In this document: positions 33,755 to 42,637 of the stretch, piece after piece
Numbering within the stretch: the first letter of the stretch is position 1
Layout: each line of letters starts with the position of its first letter
From: Bernardetia sp. ABR2-2B
GTDB taxonomy: Bacteria > Bacteroidota > Bacteroidia > Cytophagales > Bernardetiaceae
NCBI RefSeq assembly: GCF_037126435.1
Contig: NZ_CP147020.1
Location: forward strand, 636,001 to 700,000
DNA length: 64,000 bases
Direction of reading: 5' to 3'
Program-made: the position numbers and the translations under genes
The notes under the pieces: model-generated
What the model was told of the DNA's origin: nothing
Seen by the model: only the letters and a program-made list of their open reading frames with translations
Database searches by the model: none

Positions 33755-34951
33755 ATGTCATTCCACCAGCAATCTGAACCAACAAAATACAACTCTGATA
33801 CTCTCAAAAGCGAAGAAATGCTTTTCAATTTAGGCCCTCAACATCCTGCCATGCACGGAGTTTTACGTTTGGAAGTTATTACAGATGGCGAAGTTGTTAG
33901 AGAAGCTGTTCCTCATATTGGTTACTTGCATCGCTGTTTTGAAAAACATGCTGAAAGTTTGAATTATGCTCAAATAATTCCCTATGTAGATAGAATGGAT
34001 TATGTTGCATCAATGAACTCGGAACATATTTATGCGTTGGGGGTAGAAAAAATGCTAGGAATAACAGAAAAAATACCCAAACGAGTAGAATATATTCGTG
34101 TTTTGGTAGCAGAACTCAATCGAATTGCATCTCATTTTGTTGCTATCGGAACATACGCTGTTGATGTGGGAGCAACTACGCCTTTTTTATGGCTAATGAA
34201 AGAACGAGAGTATATTTTGAGATTATTGGAATGGGTAAGTGGCGCACGACTTTTATATAATTATATTTGGATTGGTGGATTATATTATGACTTACCTTTA
34301 GGTTTTGAAGAAAAATGTAGCGAATATGTCAGTCATTTAAAACCAAAATTAGATGAGTTAGAGAAATTACTTATCAATAATAAAATTTTTGTTTCAAGAA
34401 CAGCAAATATCGGTGTTTTGCCATTGCAAACAGCTATCAATTATGGTGTTACGGGTGCAATGCTTAGAGCTTCGGGACTAAAGTGGGATTTGAGAAAAGT
34501 AGATAACTATTCTATTTATGGAGAAGTAGAATTTGACATTCCAATTGGAGAAGGAAAAATGGGAACAACTGGCGACTGTTGGGATAGAAATTTCGTGCGC
34601 TTTCAAGAGTGCAGAGAGTCTTCAAAGATAATCGAACAATGCCTTAAAAAACTCAAAAAAGAACATAAACGAACACGAGAATTTGACCCACAAGCCCTCG
34701 TACCAAAACGCATAAAGCCACCTAAAACTGATTTTTATTTTAGAGGAGAAAGTCCGAAAGGCGAACTTGGCTTTTTCTTTAGACAAAACCCAAAACATAA
34801 AAAGGGAGATATTCCTTTTCGTTTGAAGGTTCGTGCGCCTTCATTTTGTAATCTTTCTGTTTTGCCTTATCTAGCTCAAAACACACTACTTTCTGATTTA
34901 ATTGCTATTGTTGGTTCATTAGATATTAACTTAGGGGAAGTCGATAGATAA
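33755..34951 (+). CDS. nuoD: NADH-quinone oxidoreductase subunit D
   Basis: A 398-residue protein of the NuoD/49-kDa family. It carries NLGPQHPAMHGVLRL at the N-terminus, DRMDYVASMN in the quinone-site region, and GDCWDRNFVRFQE and KVRAPSF near the C-terminus. It forms the quinone-binding part of complex I together with NuoB. It stands alone in the plus direction: the gene after it is not a nuo gene. The 249-bp gap to nuoK contains a TATTTTTG box at 33588, a possible -7 element, and two AATTCGTAAT repeats at about 33715 and 33739. Confidence 0.95.
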   Translation: MSFHQQSEPTKYNSDTLKSEEMLFNLGPQHPAMHGVLRLEVITDGEVVREAVPHIGYLHRCFEKHAESLNYAQIIPYVDRMDYVASMNSEHIYALGVEKMLGITEKIPKRVEYIRVLVAELNRIASHFVAIGTYAVDVGATTPFLWLMKEREYILRLLEWVSGARLLYNYIWIGGLYYDLPLGFEEKCSEYVSHLKPKLDELEKLLINNKIFVSRTANIGVLPLQTAINYGVTGAMLRASGLKWDLRKVDNYSIYGEVEFDIPIGEGKMGTTGDCWDRNFVRFQECRESSKIIEQCLKKLKKEHKRTREFDPQALVPKRIKPPKTDFYFRGESPKGELGFFFRQNPKHKKGDIPFRLKVRAPSFCNLSVLPYLAQNTLLSDLIAIVGSLDINLGEVDR

Positions 34952-35132
34952 AAAATAGATTGAAATATTTTTGTTTAACTTTTATTGAACAATCTATTTT
35001 TTAGTGGAAAATTATTTCTTTTAAATTATTCCCAACATTTAAGTAGTGTTTCTTGTTTATAAAACAAAGAAAGATAATAATCCAATAAAATGGATTACAC
35101 TTTCCATTTTTTAATCTAAAAATTTTATTTTT

Positions 35133-35474
35133 ATGAATACTCCAGATAAGAAACAAGACAAAAATACTGATTCATCACAAGAATTTTTCAAAGATAAATT
35201 TGATTATGACCCAAAAGAAGATATTTATAATCAAGGCAAAAAAGTAACTAACATTGATAACAACAAAGATTTGATAGTAGATAAAGGAATTCCTACACCG
35301 AATGATAGTAATAAGCTTCATAAGGAAGTTCCTCTGCATAATGCAGAATCAAACTTCGAAGGAGAGACTATTGATGTTCCTGGTGCTGAGCTAGACAATC
35401 AACAAGAAAGTATTGGTTCGGAAGACGAAGAAAACAATTATTATAGCTTAGGAGGAGATAATCATTCTAACTAA
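35133..35474 (+). CDS. conserved disordered acidic protein
   Basis: A 113-residue hydrophilic protein without membrane segments or predicted stable core. The C-terminal IDVPGAELDNQQESIGSEDE followed by NNYYSLGGDNH is a tail that I recall as widely shared among Bacteroidota hypothetical proteins (VPGxELD...SLGGDN). A role is not known. It has no operon partner and ends in a terminator at 35507. Confidence 0.7.
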   Translation: MNTPDKKQDKNTDSSQEFFKDKFDYDPKEDIYNQGKKVTNIDNNKDLIVDKGIPTPNDSNKLHKEVPLHNAESNFEGETIDVPGAELDNQQESIGSEDEENNYYSLGGDNHSN

Positions 35475-35506
35475 ATAATATTGAAGATTCTGCTTAGTTG
35501 TCTTTT

Positions 35507-35544
35507 AAAAGCATATAGTCTAACTAGATTATATGCTTTTTTTG
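35507..35544 (+). terminator. rho-independent terminator
   Basis: AAAAGCATAT (35507-35516) and ATATGCTTTT (35531-35540) pair around a 14-nt loop, followed by a T-run. Confidence 0.8.
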
Positions 35545-35743
35545 TTTAACTTTTTTTACAAAAAAAAGCAAAAACACGTATTTTTTGAAACAAAAATTGA
35601 TTTACTTCCGTTATAATAGTATATAATACATAATAAGTGTATTATTTCATCTTATTGAAATAATTTATTTTTATCACTTTGTAATTATGTATATAGTTCT
35701 ATGAATTAGAGCTTATTTTTTAACCTAAACTTTTTAACTCAAT

Positions 35744-36289
35744 ATGTTTACCCCATTCAAATCAAATACAATCAAATTTATTCTTTCAGCCACTATAATA
35801 GTAGGTAGTTTATCTAGCTGTGCAAGAGAGCAAGTAGAAGAGACAAGAAGAGAAATAGCTACGGAGGAGTCAGTTGAATCATCAGATGTTTCAAAGATTG
35901 CCAATTCAAACTTTCAAGATACAGTAGTCTATCCAGTCGACCCAGTAGATGGAAGCGAATATATGCTCAGAGTAGCTGGTAATTGGGATATGACCTCACT
36001 CAACGAACAAAATGTTGATTATAAATTAGAATTATACAAAGATGGAACATATCAAATAGCTCCTGATGAAGCCTTCACTAGAGGTGCAACAAAAGGAGAT
36101 TGGAATATAGATAGTAGTGTAAGTGGTACATTATATTTATATTTGGGTGGTCTTTATGAATCTAATACAGGTGGAAAATTTGTAGCTGAACCAACTACTA
36201 GAAATAAATTTGAGATTACTACATTTTCAGATGATAAAATTGTCATTATAAATGCTCAAAATGATTCATTTATTTTGACTAGAAATTAA
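35744..36289 (+). CDS. lipoprotein, lipocalin-like fold possible
   Basis: A 181-residue protein with a signal peptide and lipobox LSSC (Cys27), then an acidic linker. Residues about 75-180 alternate beta strands: WDMTS, YKLELYKDGTYQIAP, KGDWNIDSSVSGTLYLYL, KFEITTFSDDKIVIINA. This is the small-barrel pattern of META/lipocalin-like outer proteins of Bacteroidota. No enzyme motif. Followed by a terminator at 36329. Likely anchored to the outer membrane. Confidence 0.65.
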   Translation: MFTPFKSNTIKFILSATIIVGSLSSCAREQVEETRREIATEESVESSDVSKIANSNFQDTVVYPVDPVDGSEYMLRVAGNWDMTSLNEQNVDYKLELYKDGTYQIAPDEAFTRGATKGDWNIDSSVSGTLYLYLGGLYESNTGGKFVAEPTTRNKFEITTFSDDKIVIINAQNDSFILTRN

Positions 36290-36328
36290 AATATAAAATT
36301 ATTGATGTAACAATAATATTTTCACAAA

Positions 36329-36362
36329 AAAAGCTATTTACTTTCTTAGTAAATAGCTTTTT
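36329..36362. terminator. bidirectional terminator
   Basis: AAAAGCTATTTACT and AGTAAATAGCTTTT pair perfectly with a 5-nt loop and a T-run, between the convergent lipoprotein gene and rlpA. Confidence 0.85.
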
Positions 36363-36384
36363 TTATGTCTTTGTTTTCTATAAC

Positions 36385-36801
36385 TTACAAATCATACTCT
36401 ATTTTCACCTTAGTTAATCCATCACGGACAAAGTCTAATTGTTCAGCTCCTTTTCGTGTAACATCAATTATTCTCCCCTTCTTAAAAGGTCCTCTATCAT
36501 TTATTCTGACTCTAATTTTCTTTCCATTTTTCAGATTAGTAACAGTTACCATTGTACCAAAAGGTAATGTTCTGTGTGCAGCTGTCATTAATTTTTGTCT
36601 GAATTTTTCGCCACTCGCTGTTGGTCTCCCCTCGTATTTATCATTATAATAAGATGCAATTCCAGTTTCGCTATGTTCTCCTGCTTTAGCAGAGTTATCT
36701 GAAGTATCCTTCTTTGAGCCAAAAAGAGAAGTACAAGAAGAAAAAGAAAAAACTAAAAGTAAAGAAAGAAAAATGAGTTTTATTGACAGTTTCATGAACA
36801 T
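36385..36801 (-). CDS. rlpA: RlpA-like septal lipoprotein (DPBB domain)
   Basis: A 138-residue lipoprotein with an N-terminal hydrophobic signal and lipobox SFSSC, then a double-psi beta-barrel domain: GIASYYNDKYEGRPTASGEK, LPFGTMVTVTNLKNGK, and NDRGPFKKGRIIDVT. These segments define the RlpA family of peptidoglycan transglycosylases active at septa. The SPOR domain of E. coli RlpA is absent, as in many short relatives. Two in-frame ATGs exist (36801 and 36795). No partner gene is adjacent; it is flanked by a terminator on its 3' side. Confidence 0.9.
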   Translation of the reverse strand: MFMKLSIKLIFLSLLLVFSFSSCTSLFGSKKDTSDNSAKAGEHSETGIASYYNDKYEGRPTASGEKFRQKLMTAAHRTLPFGTMVTVTNLKNGKKIRVRINDRGPFKKGRIIDVTRKGAEQLDFVRDGLTKVKIEYDL

Positions 36802-36900
36802 TGAATTTTATAAATTTTAATTTGATTTATTTATTGCAAAATTAACTATAATTATAGGCTATTATAAGCAATTTTTATACGAAATGTACAGCAACAAAAA

Positions 36901-36930
36901 ACACACCTCAAACATAGTTTTGAGGTGTGT
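36901..36930. terminator. terminator for dps
   Basis: ACACACCTCAAA and TTTGAGGTGTGT pair perfectly with a 6-nt loop; the leftward U-run comes from the upstream A-run. Confidence 0.85.
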
Positions 36931-36956
36931 TTTGATTTTATAAGTTTAGAAATTTC

Positions 36957-37454
36957 TTATTTACTATTACTTCCCAACCATGCAGAAAGCATCCAAACTG
37001 TCTTTTCTTGTGTCTTGATAAATCCTGCTAACATATCTGTTGTACCTTCATCATTTGCATCATCTGCAATAGGAAGAGTTTCACGTTCTTTCTGAATAAT
37101 GATGGAATAATCTTGTATGATTGATTCTACTGATTTTACCTCATCACTAATATTTTTGTGTACTTTTACTGAAGACTCATTTAAATAATCTTCATAAGTA
37201 TGTAATGGTGTATGTCCTAAAGTAAGGATTCGTTCAGCAATTTCATCAATATTTAATTGCGCCTCATTATATAATTCTTCAAATTTTACATGAAGAGAAA
37301 AGAAATGATGACCCAATAAATTCCAATGAAAACCTCTTAGGTTTTGATAAAATACTTGATAATTTGAAAGAATTTCGTTGAGGTGTTTGACTGTTTTTGC
37401 CGATTTTTCTTTGTCTAAAGCGATTCGGTTAAGCTCTATCATAGCAGTTTCCAT
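36957..37454 (-). CDS. dps: Dps-family ferritin-like DNA-protecting protein
   Basis: A 165-residue protein of Dps length. The ferroxidase signature is visible: NLRGFHWNLLGHHFFSLH, then FEELYNEAQLNIDEIAERI, with the His, Asp and Glu ligands at the intersubunit site. Dps oxidises and stores iron and shields DNA. It has its own terminator and an upstream gap of about 190 bp, consistent with separate, stress-inducible control, although no operator is recognisable. Confidence 0.93.
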   Translation of the reverse strand: METAMIELNRIALDKEKSAKTVKHLNEILSNYQVFYQNLRGFHWNLLGHHFFSLHVKFEELYNEAQLNIDEIAERILTLGHTPLHTYEDYLNESSVKVHKNISDEVKSVESIIQDYSIIIQKERETLPIADDANDEGTTDMLAGFIKTQEKTVWMLSAWLGSNSK

Positions 37455-37634
37455 AAAAATAATGTTCTTTTAAAAATGAGTTATAAATTAAAAAATGAAA
37501 TGACTAAATCTTGCCCCAATTACTAATTCTCATCAAAGCAAAAGATGCTGTCATTCTATACACTAATAACACTCAAAAGTATCTTTTGTTAGATAAGTTT
37601 CGAAATAAACACTTTAATAACACTACTTAACTAT

Positions 37635-37844
37635 TTAAAAATAGAGTGTTTCTTCTATATAAGATAATGTTTCGTGTCTATGAATTTTGATAAGACTGGC
37701 AGCACCAAATTTAGTTTCGATTCTATACAAATCTTTCTCACGATAAAATTTACCGTCTGGTGCAGAATATACTACATCGTGTTTAGAAGATTGAAAAAAG
37801 TAAGCTGCTTGTTCTAATAATTCTTCAAAATTTTCTCTGTTCAT
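37635..37844 (-). CDS. small conserved hypothetical protein
   Basis: A 69-residue protein from the ATG at 37844 (a TTG at 37850 lies six bases upstream in frame). It has an amphipathic helix (FEELLEQAAYFF), then a beta hairpin pair with YSAPDGKFYREKD and a C-terminal FGAASLIKIHRHET. No motif is recognised. It stands alone between dps and a long intergenic stretch. Confidence 0.55.
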   Translation of the reverse strand: MNRENFEELLEQAAYFFQSSKHDVVYSAPDGKFYREKDLYRIETKFGAASLIKIHRHETLSYIEETLYF

Positions 37845-38244
37845 AATCAAATGCTGTTTTAGAATAAATGAGCTAAATAAAATAGAAATGAAATACCAAG
37901 AAAAAGACCTTTTGACTTTCTAGGTGCAAGATGCAATTTTGCATTTTAAGAAGGAAATAATAAACATTATCTTTGAATAAACTTAAAGTGAATAAATTAC
38001 TGCCAAATATGAGCTGAATTGCTAAATAATTAATTCGTAAAAATTAATCCTATAAATTCGTTTTTCAAATAGAACCATTTGAGTATCTTAGCGTTAATAA
38101 AAGCTATAAATCAAACTATATTTCGTCTATTTACGTACTGTGTATAACCAAGTAGCTATCATTAGTTTTAGTTATTAAATAAAATTACTCTTGCTTCTAG
38201 TTTTGAGAGGCAATATCTTGAAAAAATAAAACCAAAAATTACCT
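37845..38244. other. intergenic gap (400 bp), no gene seen
   Basis: No open frame with coding character lies here. A weak hairpin is seen at about 37927-37949 (AAGATGCAA/TTGCATTTT), probably tail-to-head structure of unknown use. No clear TAnnTTTG box in the last 150 bp. Confidence 0.4.
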
Positions 38245-39141
38245 ATGTGGGACTATCTTCTTTATAAATTAAAAGACAAAATGCGTCTTGATGACGACAA
38301 CGAACGTGCTGATAAAGTCATCGAAAACTCTGTCATTTGGGCAATGGCAGCTTCTCTGATTCCCATTCCTTTGGCTGATATGATTGCCGTTACGGTCATA
38401 CAGGCTGATATGGTTAGGAGATTGGCAGAAATAAATGATGTAGAAGCCAATAATGCAAATATAGAATCGTGGCTCGGAACGCTTTCAGGTGGGGTTTTGT
38501 CAAAACTGGGAGCGCAGGCCTTAAAACTTATTCCTGGGTGGGGAAGTATTGCAGGTGGTGTCGGAATGGCTGTTTTGTCAGGGGCTTCTACTTATGCAGC
38601 AGGAAAAACGTTTGCCAAACATTTTAGAGAAGGAGGAGATTTAGAAGACTTTGATACAGAAGCAGTAAGAGGGTTTTATGACGAACAGCTGATTAAAGGA
38701 AGAGACTTTGCCAAACAAATGAAAGATGAAGTAGAAAAACGTGCAAAGGCAGCTTATGCCGAGTTTTCGGGCGAGGAAGTAAAACAAGAAAATGAAAAAG
38801 ATTTTGATTTTGAAGAAGTAATGGACTTTGAAGAAGTGGTAGATGAGAAATTTCAAACACAAAATAAGCAAGACACAAAGCAAAAAACTACCTTTACTTC
38901 TAATCAAGAAGAACCTCCTCATCAAGCAAACCCAAGTAAACACTCTGCTAAAAAAGCTCCAAAGACAGAGGATACTCCACCAAATAGTGCAGTTAATAAA
39001 TCTTCTGCTTCCTATCAGTCAGCTAAAGAATCTGCTAATGCTTTGGCAGAACTTCGACAACTTGCTAGTTTGAGAGATAAAGGAATCTTGACAGAAGATG
39101 AGTTTCAACGTCTTAAAGGAAAATTGATGGAAAAATTATAA
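38245..39141 (+). CDS. DUF697-like membrane protein with C-terminal SHOCT domain
   Basis: A 298-residue protein. Residues about 28-120 hold SVIWAMAASLIPIPLADMIA, then ADMVRRLAEI, and later SGGVLSKLGAQAL and GWGSIAGGVGMAVLSG, the two hydrophobic pieces of the DUF697 (YcjF/Era-associated) family. The middle (about 165-250) is charged and disordered. The C-terminal 32 residues ELRQLASLRDKGILTEDEFQ...KGKLMEKL match a SHOCT domain, a short C-terminal oligomerisation or localisation element. Role unknown; DUF697 proteins are often membrane partners of dynamin-like GTPases, but none is beside it here. Confidence 0.7.
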   Translation: MWDYLLYKLKDKMRLDDDNERADKVIENSVIWAMAASLIPIPLADMIAVTVIQADMVRRLAEINDVEANNANIESWLGTLSGGVLSKLGAQALKLIPGWGSIAGGVGMAVLSGASTYAAGKTFAKHFREGGDLEDFDTEAVRGFYDEQLIKGRDFAKQMKDEVEKRAKAAYAEFSGEEVKQENEKDFDFEEVMDFEEVVDEKFQTQNKQDTKQKTTFTSNQEEPPHQANPSKHSAKKAPKTEDTPPNSAVNKSSASYQSAKESANALAELRQLASLRDKGILTEDEFQRLKGKLMEKL

Positions 39142-39240
39142 TAGAAAATTCAGAACAAAATACTAGTTGAATTGATTTTTAAGGTATAGTTTTATGTCAA
39201 AAAGTCAATTCAACTCATTTTTTAACCTTATATTACTTTT

Positions 39241-39621
39241 ATGGAAAATAAAAAAACACTTATTCTTGGCGCAACGCCAAACCCTACTCGTTATGCTTAT
39301 TTAGCAGCAGAAAGATTAACTAATAGAAATCACGATATCGTTCCTGTTGGAATAAAAAAAGGAGAACTTTTTGGGCAAGAAATTGAACAGCAATTAGAAA
39401 ATAAAAGCCTACCCATTCATACTGATATTGATACAATTACACTCTATGTTGGTGTCAGAAATCAACCAGAATGGTATAACTATATTCTTCAAACAAAGCC
39501 AAAAAGAATTATTTTTAATCCTGGAACTGAAAATCCAGAACTTATGAAAAAAGCTAGAGCAGAAGGAATTGAAGTAGAGGTTGCTTGTACGTTAGTTATG
39601 CTTAATACTGGACAGTATTAA
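39241..39621 (+). CDS. CoA-binding protein (YccU-type, Rossmann fold)
   Basis: A 126-residue protein. It begins with KTLILGATPNPTRYAYLAA, the G-x-S/T-x-x-x-x-x-S/Y pattern of the CoA_binding_2 domain, and carries VGVRNQPEWY and IIFNPGTENPEL as in relatives that end in GC-V-Y-type motifs. The family binds CoA; specific reaction unknown. It lies alone before the type III PKS, 131 bp downstream. Confidence 0.85.
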   Translation: MENKKTLILGATPNPTRYAYLAAERLTNRNHDIVPVGIKKGELFGQEIEQQLENKSLPIHTDIDTITLYVGVRNQPEWYNYILQTKPKRIIFNPGTENPELMKKARAEGIEVEVACTLVMLNTGQY

Positions 39622-39676
39622 TTCGATAGCCTTTCGTATTCATTTAAAAATCTTAAATCTATATTTTTTCTTTAAC

Positions 39677-39684
39677 TATCTTTG
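39677..39684 (+). promoter_or_regulatory. Bacteroidota -7 box for the type III PKS gene
   Basis: TATCTTTG matches TAnnTTTG exactly and lies 69 nt before the ATG at 39753. Confidence 0.4.
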
Positions 39685-39752
39685 CAAAAAGGTAGTTATT
39701 TTTTTTAGCTTCTATCTTTACTATCTGCTTAATTTTATCTTTCCCTATTTTA

Positions 39753-40856
39753 ATGAGTTATATTACTGCTATCAATACTGCAAATCCTCCTTTTACAATT
39801 TCTCAAGAACAAAGTGCTGACTTTTCAGCTCATTTTATGGGAAAAAGTAAAGACGAAAAGCGAAAAATTAGAATATTACAACGTGCAACAGGAATAAAGA
39901 ACCGTCATACTGTTTTAGAAGATTATACAAAAAAAGAAAATTTTGATTTTTACCCCAACTCTGAAGATTTAGAACCATTTCCTACCACTTCTGAACGAAT
40001 GAAAATGTATGAAAAATGGGCTACGAAATTAGGAATGGAAGCTGCAAAGCCAATTATAGAGGGAAGAGAAAAAGAAATCACGCATCTTATCACAGTTAGT
40101 TGTACAGGAATGTTTGCCCCCGGAATTGATATTGAATTATTAGAAAATTTAGGTCTTAATTCTTCTGTACAGAGAACTGCAATTAATTTTATGGGTTGTT
40201 ATGCTTCCTTCAACGCTCTAAAAGTAGCTGATGCTTTTTGTAAGGCATTTGATGCAAAAGTATTGATTGTAGGGGTAGAACTCTGTACTCTTCACTTCCA
40301 AAAGCAATCTGATGACGATAATTTACTTGCCAATTCTATTTTTGCTGACGGTGCTGCTGCTGTTTTGGTAGAATCTAAGCCAAAAGAAAATAATACAAAT
40401 TTATTTTTGAAAAACTTTTATTGCGATCTTGTTCCGAAAGGAAAACGAGATATGGCGTGGTATATTAGAGATACAGGTTTTGAGATGCGCTTGTCTTCTT
40501 ATGTGGCTGATATTTTGGGCGAAGAAATTGAAGGTATTTTAGATAACTTAATGACAGGATTAGATATTAATAGAAATTCAGATGCTATTTCTCAATGGGC
40601 TGTTCATCCAGGGGGAAAAAAGATTCTAGACACTCTTGCCAAAAAACTTGCAATGAACAAATCAAAACTAGATGTTCCCTTCAAAATTTGGGAAGAATAT
40701 GGAAATATGTCTTCTGTAACTGTTCTTTTTGTCTTGAAAGAGCTTTTACACAATAAAGAAAAGTATCAACTCAAAAATAATCAACTTATCCCTTCTCTAG
40801 CCTTTGGTCCTGGACTGACTGTTGAGTCAGCTTTATTTGAATTAGTAGAAAAATAG
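39753..40856 (+). CDS. type III polyketide synthase
   Basis: A 367-residue chalcone-synthase-like enzyme. The catalytic triad is intact: Cys149 in FMGCYASFN, His285 in AVHPGGKKIL, and Asn318 in GNMSSVT. The C-terminal AFGPGLTVE is the usual family ending. Such enzymes extend an acyl-CoA starter with malonyl-CoA to pyrones, resorcinols or similar. Relatives in this phylum often sit beside a methyltransferase and an oxidoreductase; here neither is present, so the product may be unmodified or be processed elsewhere. A hairpin repeat follows at 40884. Confidence 0.93.
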   Translation: MSYITAINTANPPFTISQEQSADFSAHFMGKSKDEKRKIRILQRATGIKNRHTVLEDYTKKENFDFYPNSEDLEPFPTTSERMKMYEKWATKLGMEAAKPIIEGREKEITHLITVSCTGMFAPGIDIELLENLGLNSSVQRTAINFMGCYASFNALKVADAFCKAFDAKVLIVGVELCTLHFQKQSDDDNLLANSIFADGAAAVLVESKPKENNTNLFLKNFYCDLVPKGKRDMAWYIRDTGFEMRLSSYVADILGEEIEGILDNLMTGLDINRNSDAISQWAVHPGGKKILDTLAKKLAMNKSKLDVPFKIWEEYGNMSSVTVLFVLKELLHNKEKYQLKNNQLIPSLAFGPGLTVESALFELVEK

Positions 40857-40883
40857 CTTTAGAAACTCTTATTGTATATTTTT

Positions 40884-40916
40884 TTGGCGTCGCTACCCTA
40901 AAACATCAATAACAGC
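40884..40916. repeat. short interspersed hairpin repeat, copy C (diverged)
   Basis: GGCGTCGCTACCCTAAAACATC then AATAACAGC follows the same pattern as 27139 and 31861 with about six changes; the stem is weaker. It lies 26 nt after a stop codon. Confidence 0.5.
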
Positions 40917-41142
40917 TAGGTTGTTTTGCTTATTTTTTCAAGAAACCAAATTATCTTTACCTATAAATAGTAACATTTTGATGAAGCGAGATAGGCGCAA
41001 AATAATAACTTCTCTATAAAATGGCATTATAAATAAATTATATCTTAAAATTTACGATATTTGTAGCTTGTACACTTTTACACTTGTGCAAAATTTTATG
41101 CATTCTTATCCTAAAAACCGAATGTATAATAAGAAAATAGAT

Positions 41143-41181
41143 AGAACTGCTTTTTATTGAAAGGCAGTTCTCTGTTTTTTT
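41143..41181 (+). terminator. terminator without an upstream gene
   Basis: AGAACTGC (41143-41150) and GCAGTTCT (41164-41171) pair perfectly around a 13-nt loop and are followed by CTGTTTTTTT. It lies 286 nt after the PKS stop and 38 nt before the next gene, so it may end a separate short transcript. Confidence 0.75.
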
Positions 41182-41218
41182 AATCTTATTCTGACAAACC
41201 TCTATATTTACCTAAGCT

Positions 41219-42493
41219 ATGCAAAAAATACTTTCTCTATTCTCTATTACTCTCCTTTTGGCTTCTACTTTTATTTTCAGTAGTTGTGATTCTAAAAAAA
41301 ATAATGATATGAAACTTCCGAACGGAATTTGGCGTGCAACTTTGCAGCAACAAGAAGGCGCAGTTTTGCCCTTCAATTTTGAAGTCAATTATCTAAATCA
41401 AAATGATACAATTCCAACTTTTACGCTTATCAATGGTGAGGAAAAAATTCTGTTGGATAATGTAACTAAAGAAGGAAATACATTTACAATTCCGATGCAT
41501 ATTTTTGAAGGTGAAATAGTGGCAGAATGGAATGCAGCTACTCAAAAACTAACTGGAAAATGGAATCGTAGAAGTTTTACTAACTCTAGTTCATTAGATT
41601 TTTCAGCTACTCCAAATACAAAAACTCGTTTTGAAGCAAATCAGAAACCCAAATTTGATTTGAGTGGAAAATGGGAAACCTATTTTTTATCTCAAGGAGA
41701 TTCTAGTGCAGCTCTAGGAGTCTTTGAAAAGATAGAAACCTCAGATGTAAAAGGAAATTTGAAAGGAACATTTTTGACAGCAACAGGAGATTATCGTTAT
41801 CTTTTTGGAAGTGTTTCTGATGATTCTCTATATTTATCTTGCTTTGATGGCTCTCATGCATTTTTGTTTGTAGCAAAGGCAGAAGATGAAAACACATTAA
41901 AAGGAAAGTTTTGGTCTGGAAAAGGACAACCTGTTGATTTTATTTCTACTCGTAATCCAAACTTTACACTACCAAAAGCTGATACACTTACTTATTTGAA
42001 AGAAGGATATGAAACAATAGCTTTTGAGTTTCCAAACTTAGAAGGACAATCAATTTCATTAGATAACCCAAAATATGATGGAAAAGTAAAAATTGTACAA
42101 CTTTTAGGCTCTTGGTGTCCAAACTGTATGGACGAAACTAATTTTCTAACAGAGTTATATTCTACTTATAACCCAAAAGGATTAGAAATAATTGGACTTG
42201 CTTATGAGCAAACTGAAGACTTTGAAGATGCAAAAACAAGGTTAGAAAGAATGAAAAAACGACTTGATGTAAATTATGAAATTCTTTTTGCTGGACGTGC
42301 AGACAAACAATTTGCAGCACAAACATTACCTATGCTTAATCATGTGATGTCTTTTCCAACAACAATTTTTATAGATAAAACAGGAAAAGTAAGAAAAATA
42401 CATACTGGTTTTTCTGGAAAAGGAACAGGAGAATATTATGATAATTATGTAGAAAAAACTACTAATTTTGTAGAAAAGCTTTTAAGTGAATAA
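41219..42493 (+). CDS. TlpA-like thioredoxin-fold lipoprotein
   Basis: A 424-residue protein. An N-terminal signal ends in the lipobox FSSC (Cys22). Residues about 30-270 form two beta-rich copies (WRATLQQQEGAVLPFNFEVN and LSGKWETYFL...). The C-terminal TlpA/AhpC-TSA-like domain has SWCPNC with Cys300 and Cys303, a typical WCPxC redox motif, and FPTTIFIDKTGKV. It would reduce or shuffle disulfides in the periplasm. This N-terminal-barrel plus TlpA design is common in Bacteroidota. A large terminator follows at 42516. Confidence 0.88.
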   Translation: MQKILSLFSITLLLASTFIFSSCDSKKNNDMKLPNGIWRATLQQQEGAVLPFNFEVNYLNQNDTIPTFTLINGEEKILLDNVTKEGNTFTIPMHIFEGEIVAEWNAATQKLTGKWNRRSFTNSSSLDFSATPNTKTRFEANQKPKFDLSGKWETYFLSQGDSSAALGVFEKIETSDVKGNLKGTFLTATGDYRYLFGSVSDDSLYLSCFDGSHAFLFVAKAEDENTLKGKFWSGKGQPVDFISTRNPNFTLPKADTLTYLKEGYETIAFEFPNLEGQSISLDNPKYDGKVKIVQLLGSWCPNCMDETNFLTELYSTYNPKGLEIIGLAYEQTEDFEDAKTRLERMKKRLDVNYEILFAGRADKQFAAQTLPMLNHVMSFPTTIFIDKTGKVRKIHTGFSGKGTGEYYDNYVEKTTNFVEKLLSE

Positions 42494-42515
42494 TTAAGTT
42501 TTTTCAAAATAACAT

Positions 42516-42588
42516 AAAAAAGGAAGCAAAAATTTGTGTTTTGTGTAATAATTTCAACACTACAATCTTTTTTGCTTCCTTTTTTTAA
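42516..42588. terminator. terminator with long loop
   Basis: AAAAAAGGAAGCAAAAA (42516-42532) pairs with TTTTTTGCTTCCTTTTTTT (42568-42586); the loop holds a smaller GTGTT/AACAC stem. It separates convergent genes at 42493 and 42638. Confidence 0.75.
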
Positions 42589-42637
42589 AGGCAATCAGAA
42601 TTTTAGAGATTTTCCTATAAAAATGAATATGAGTTAT

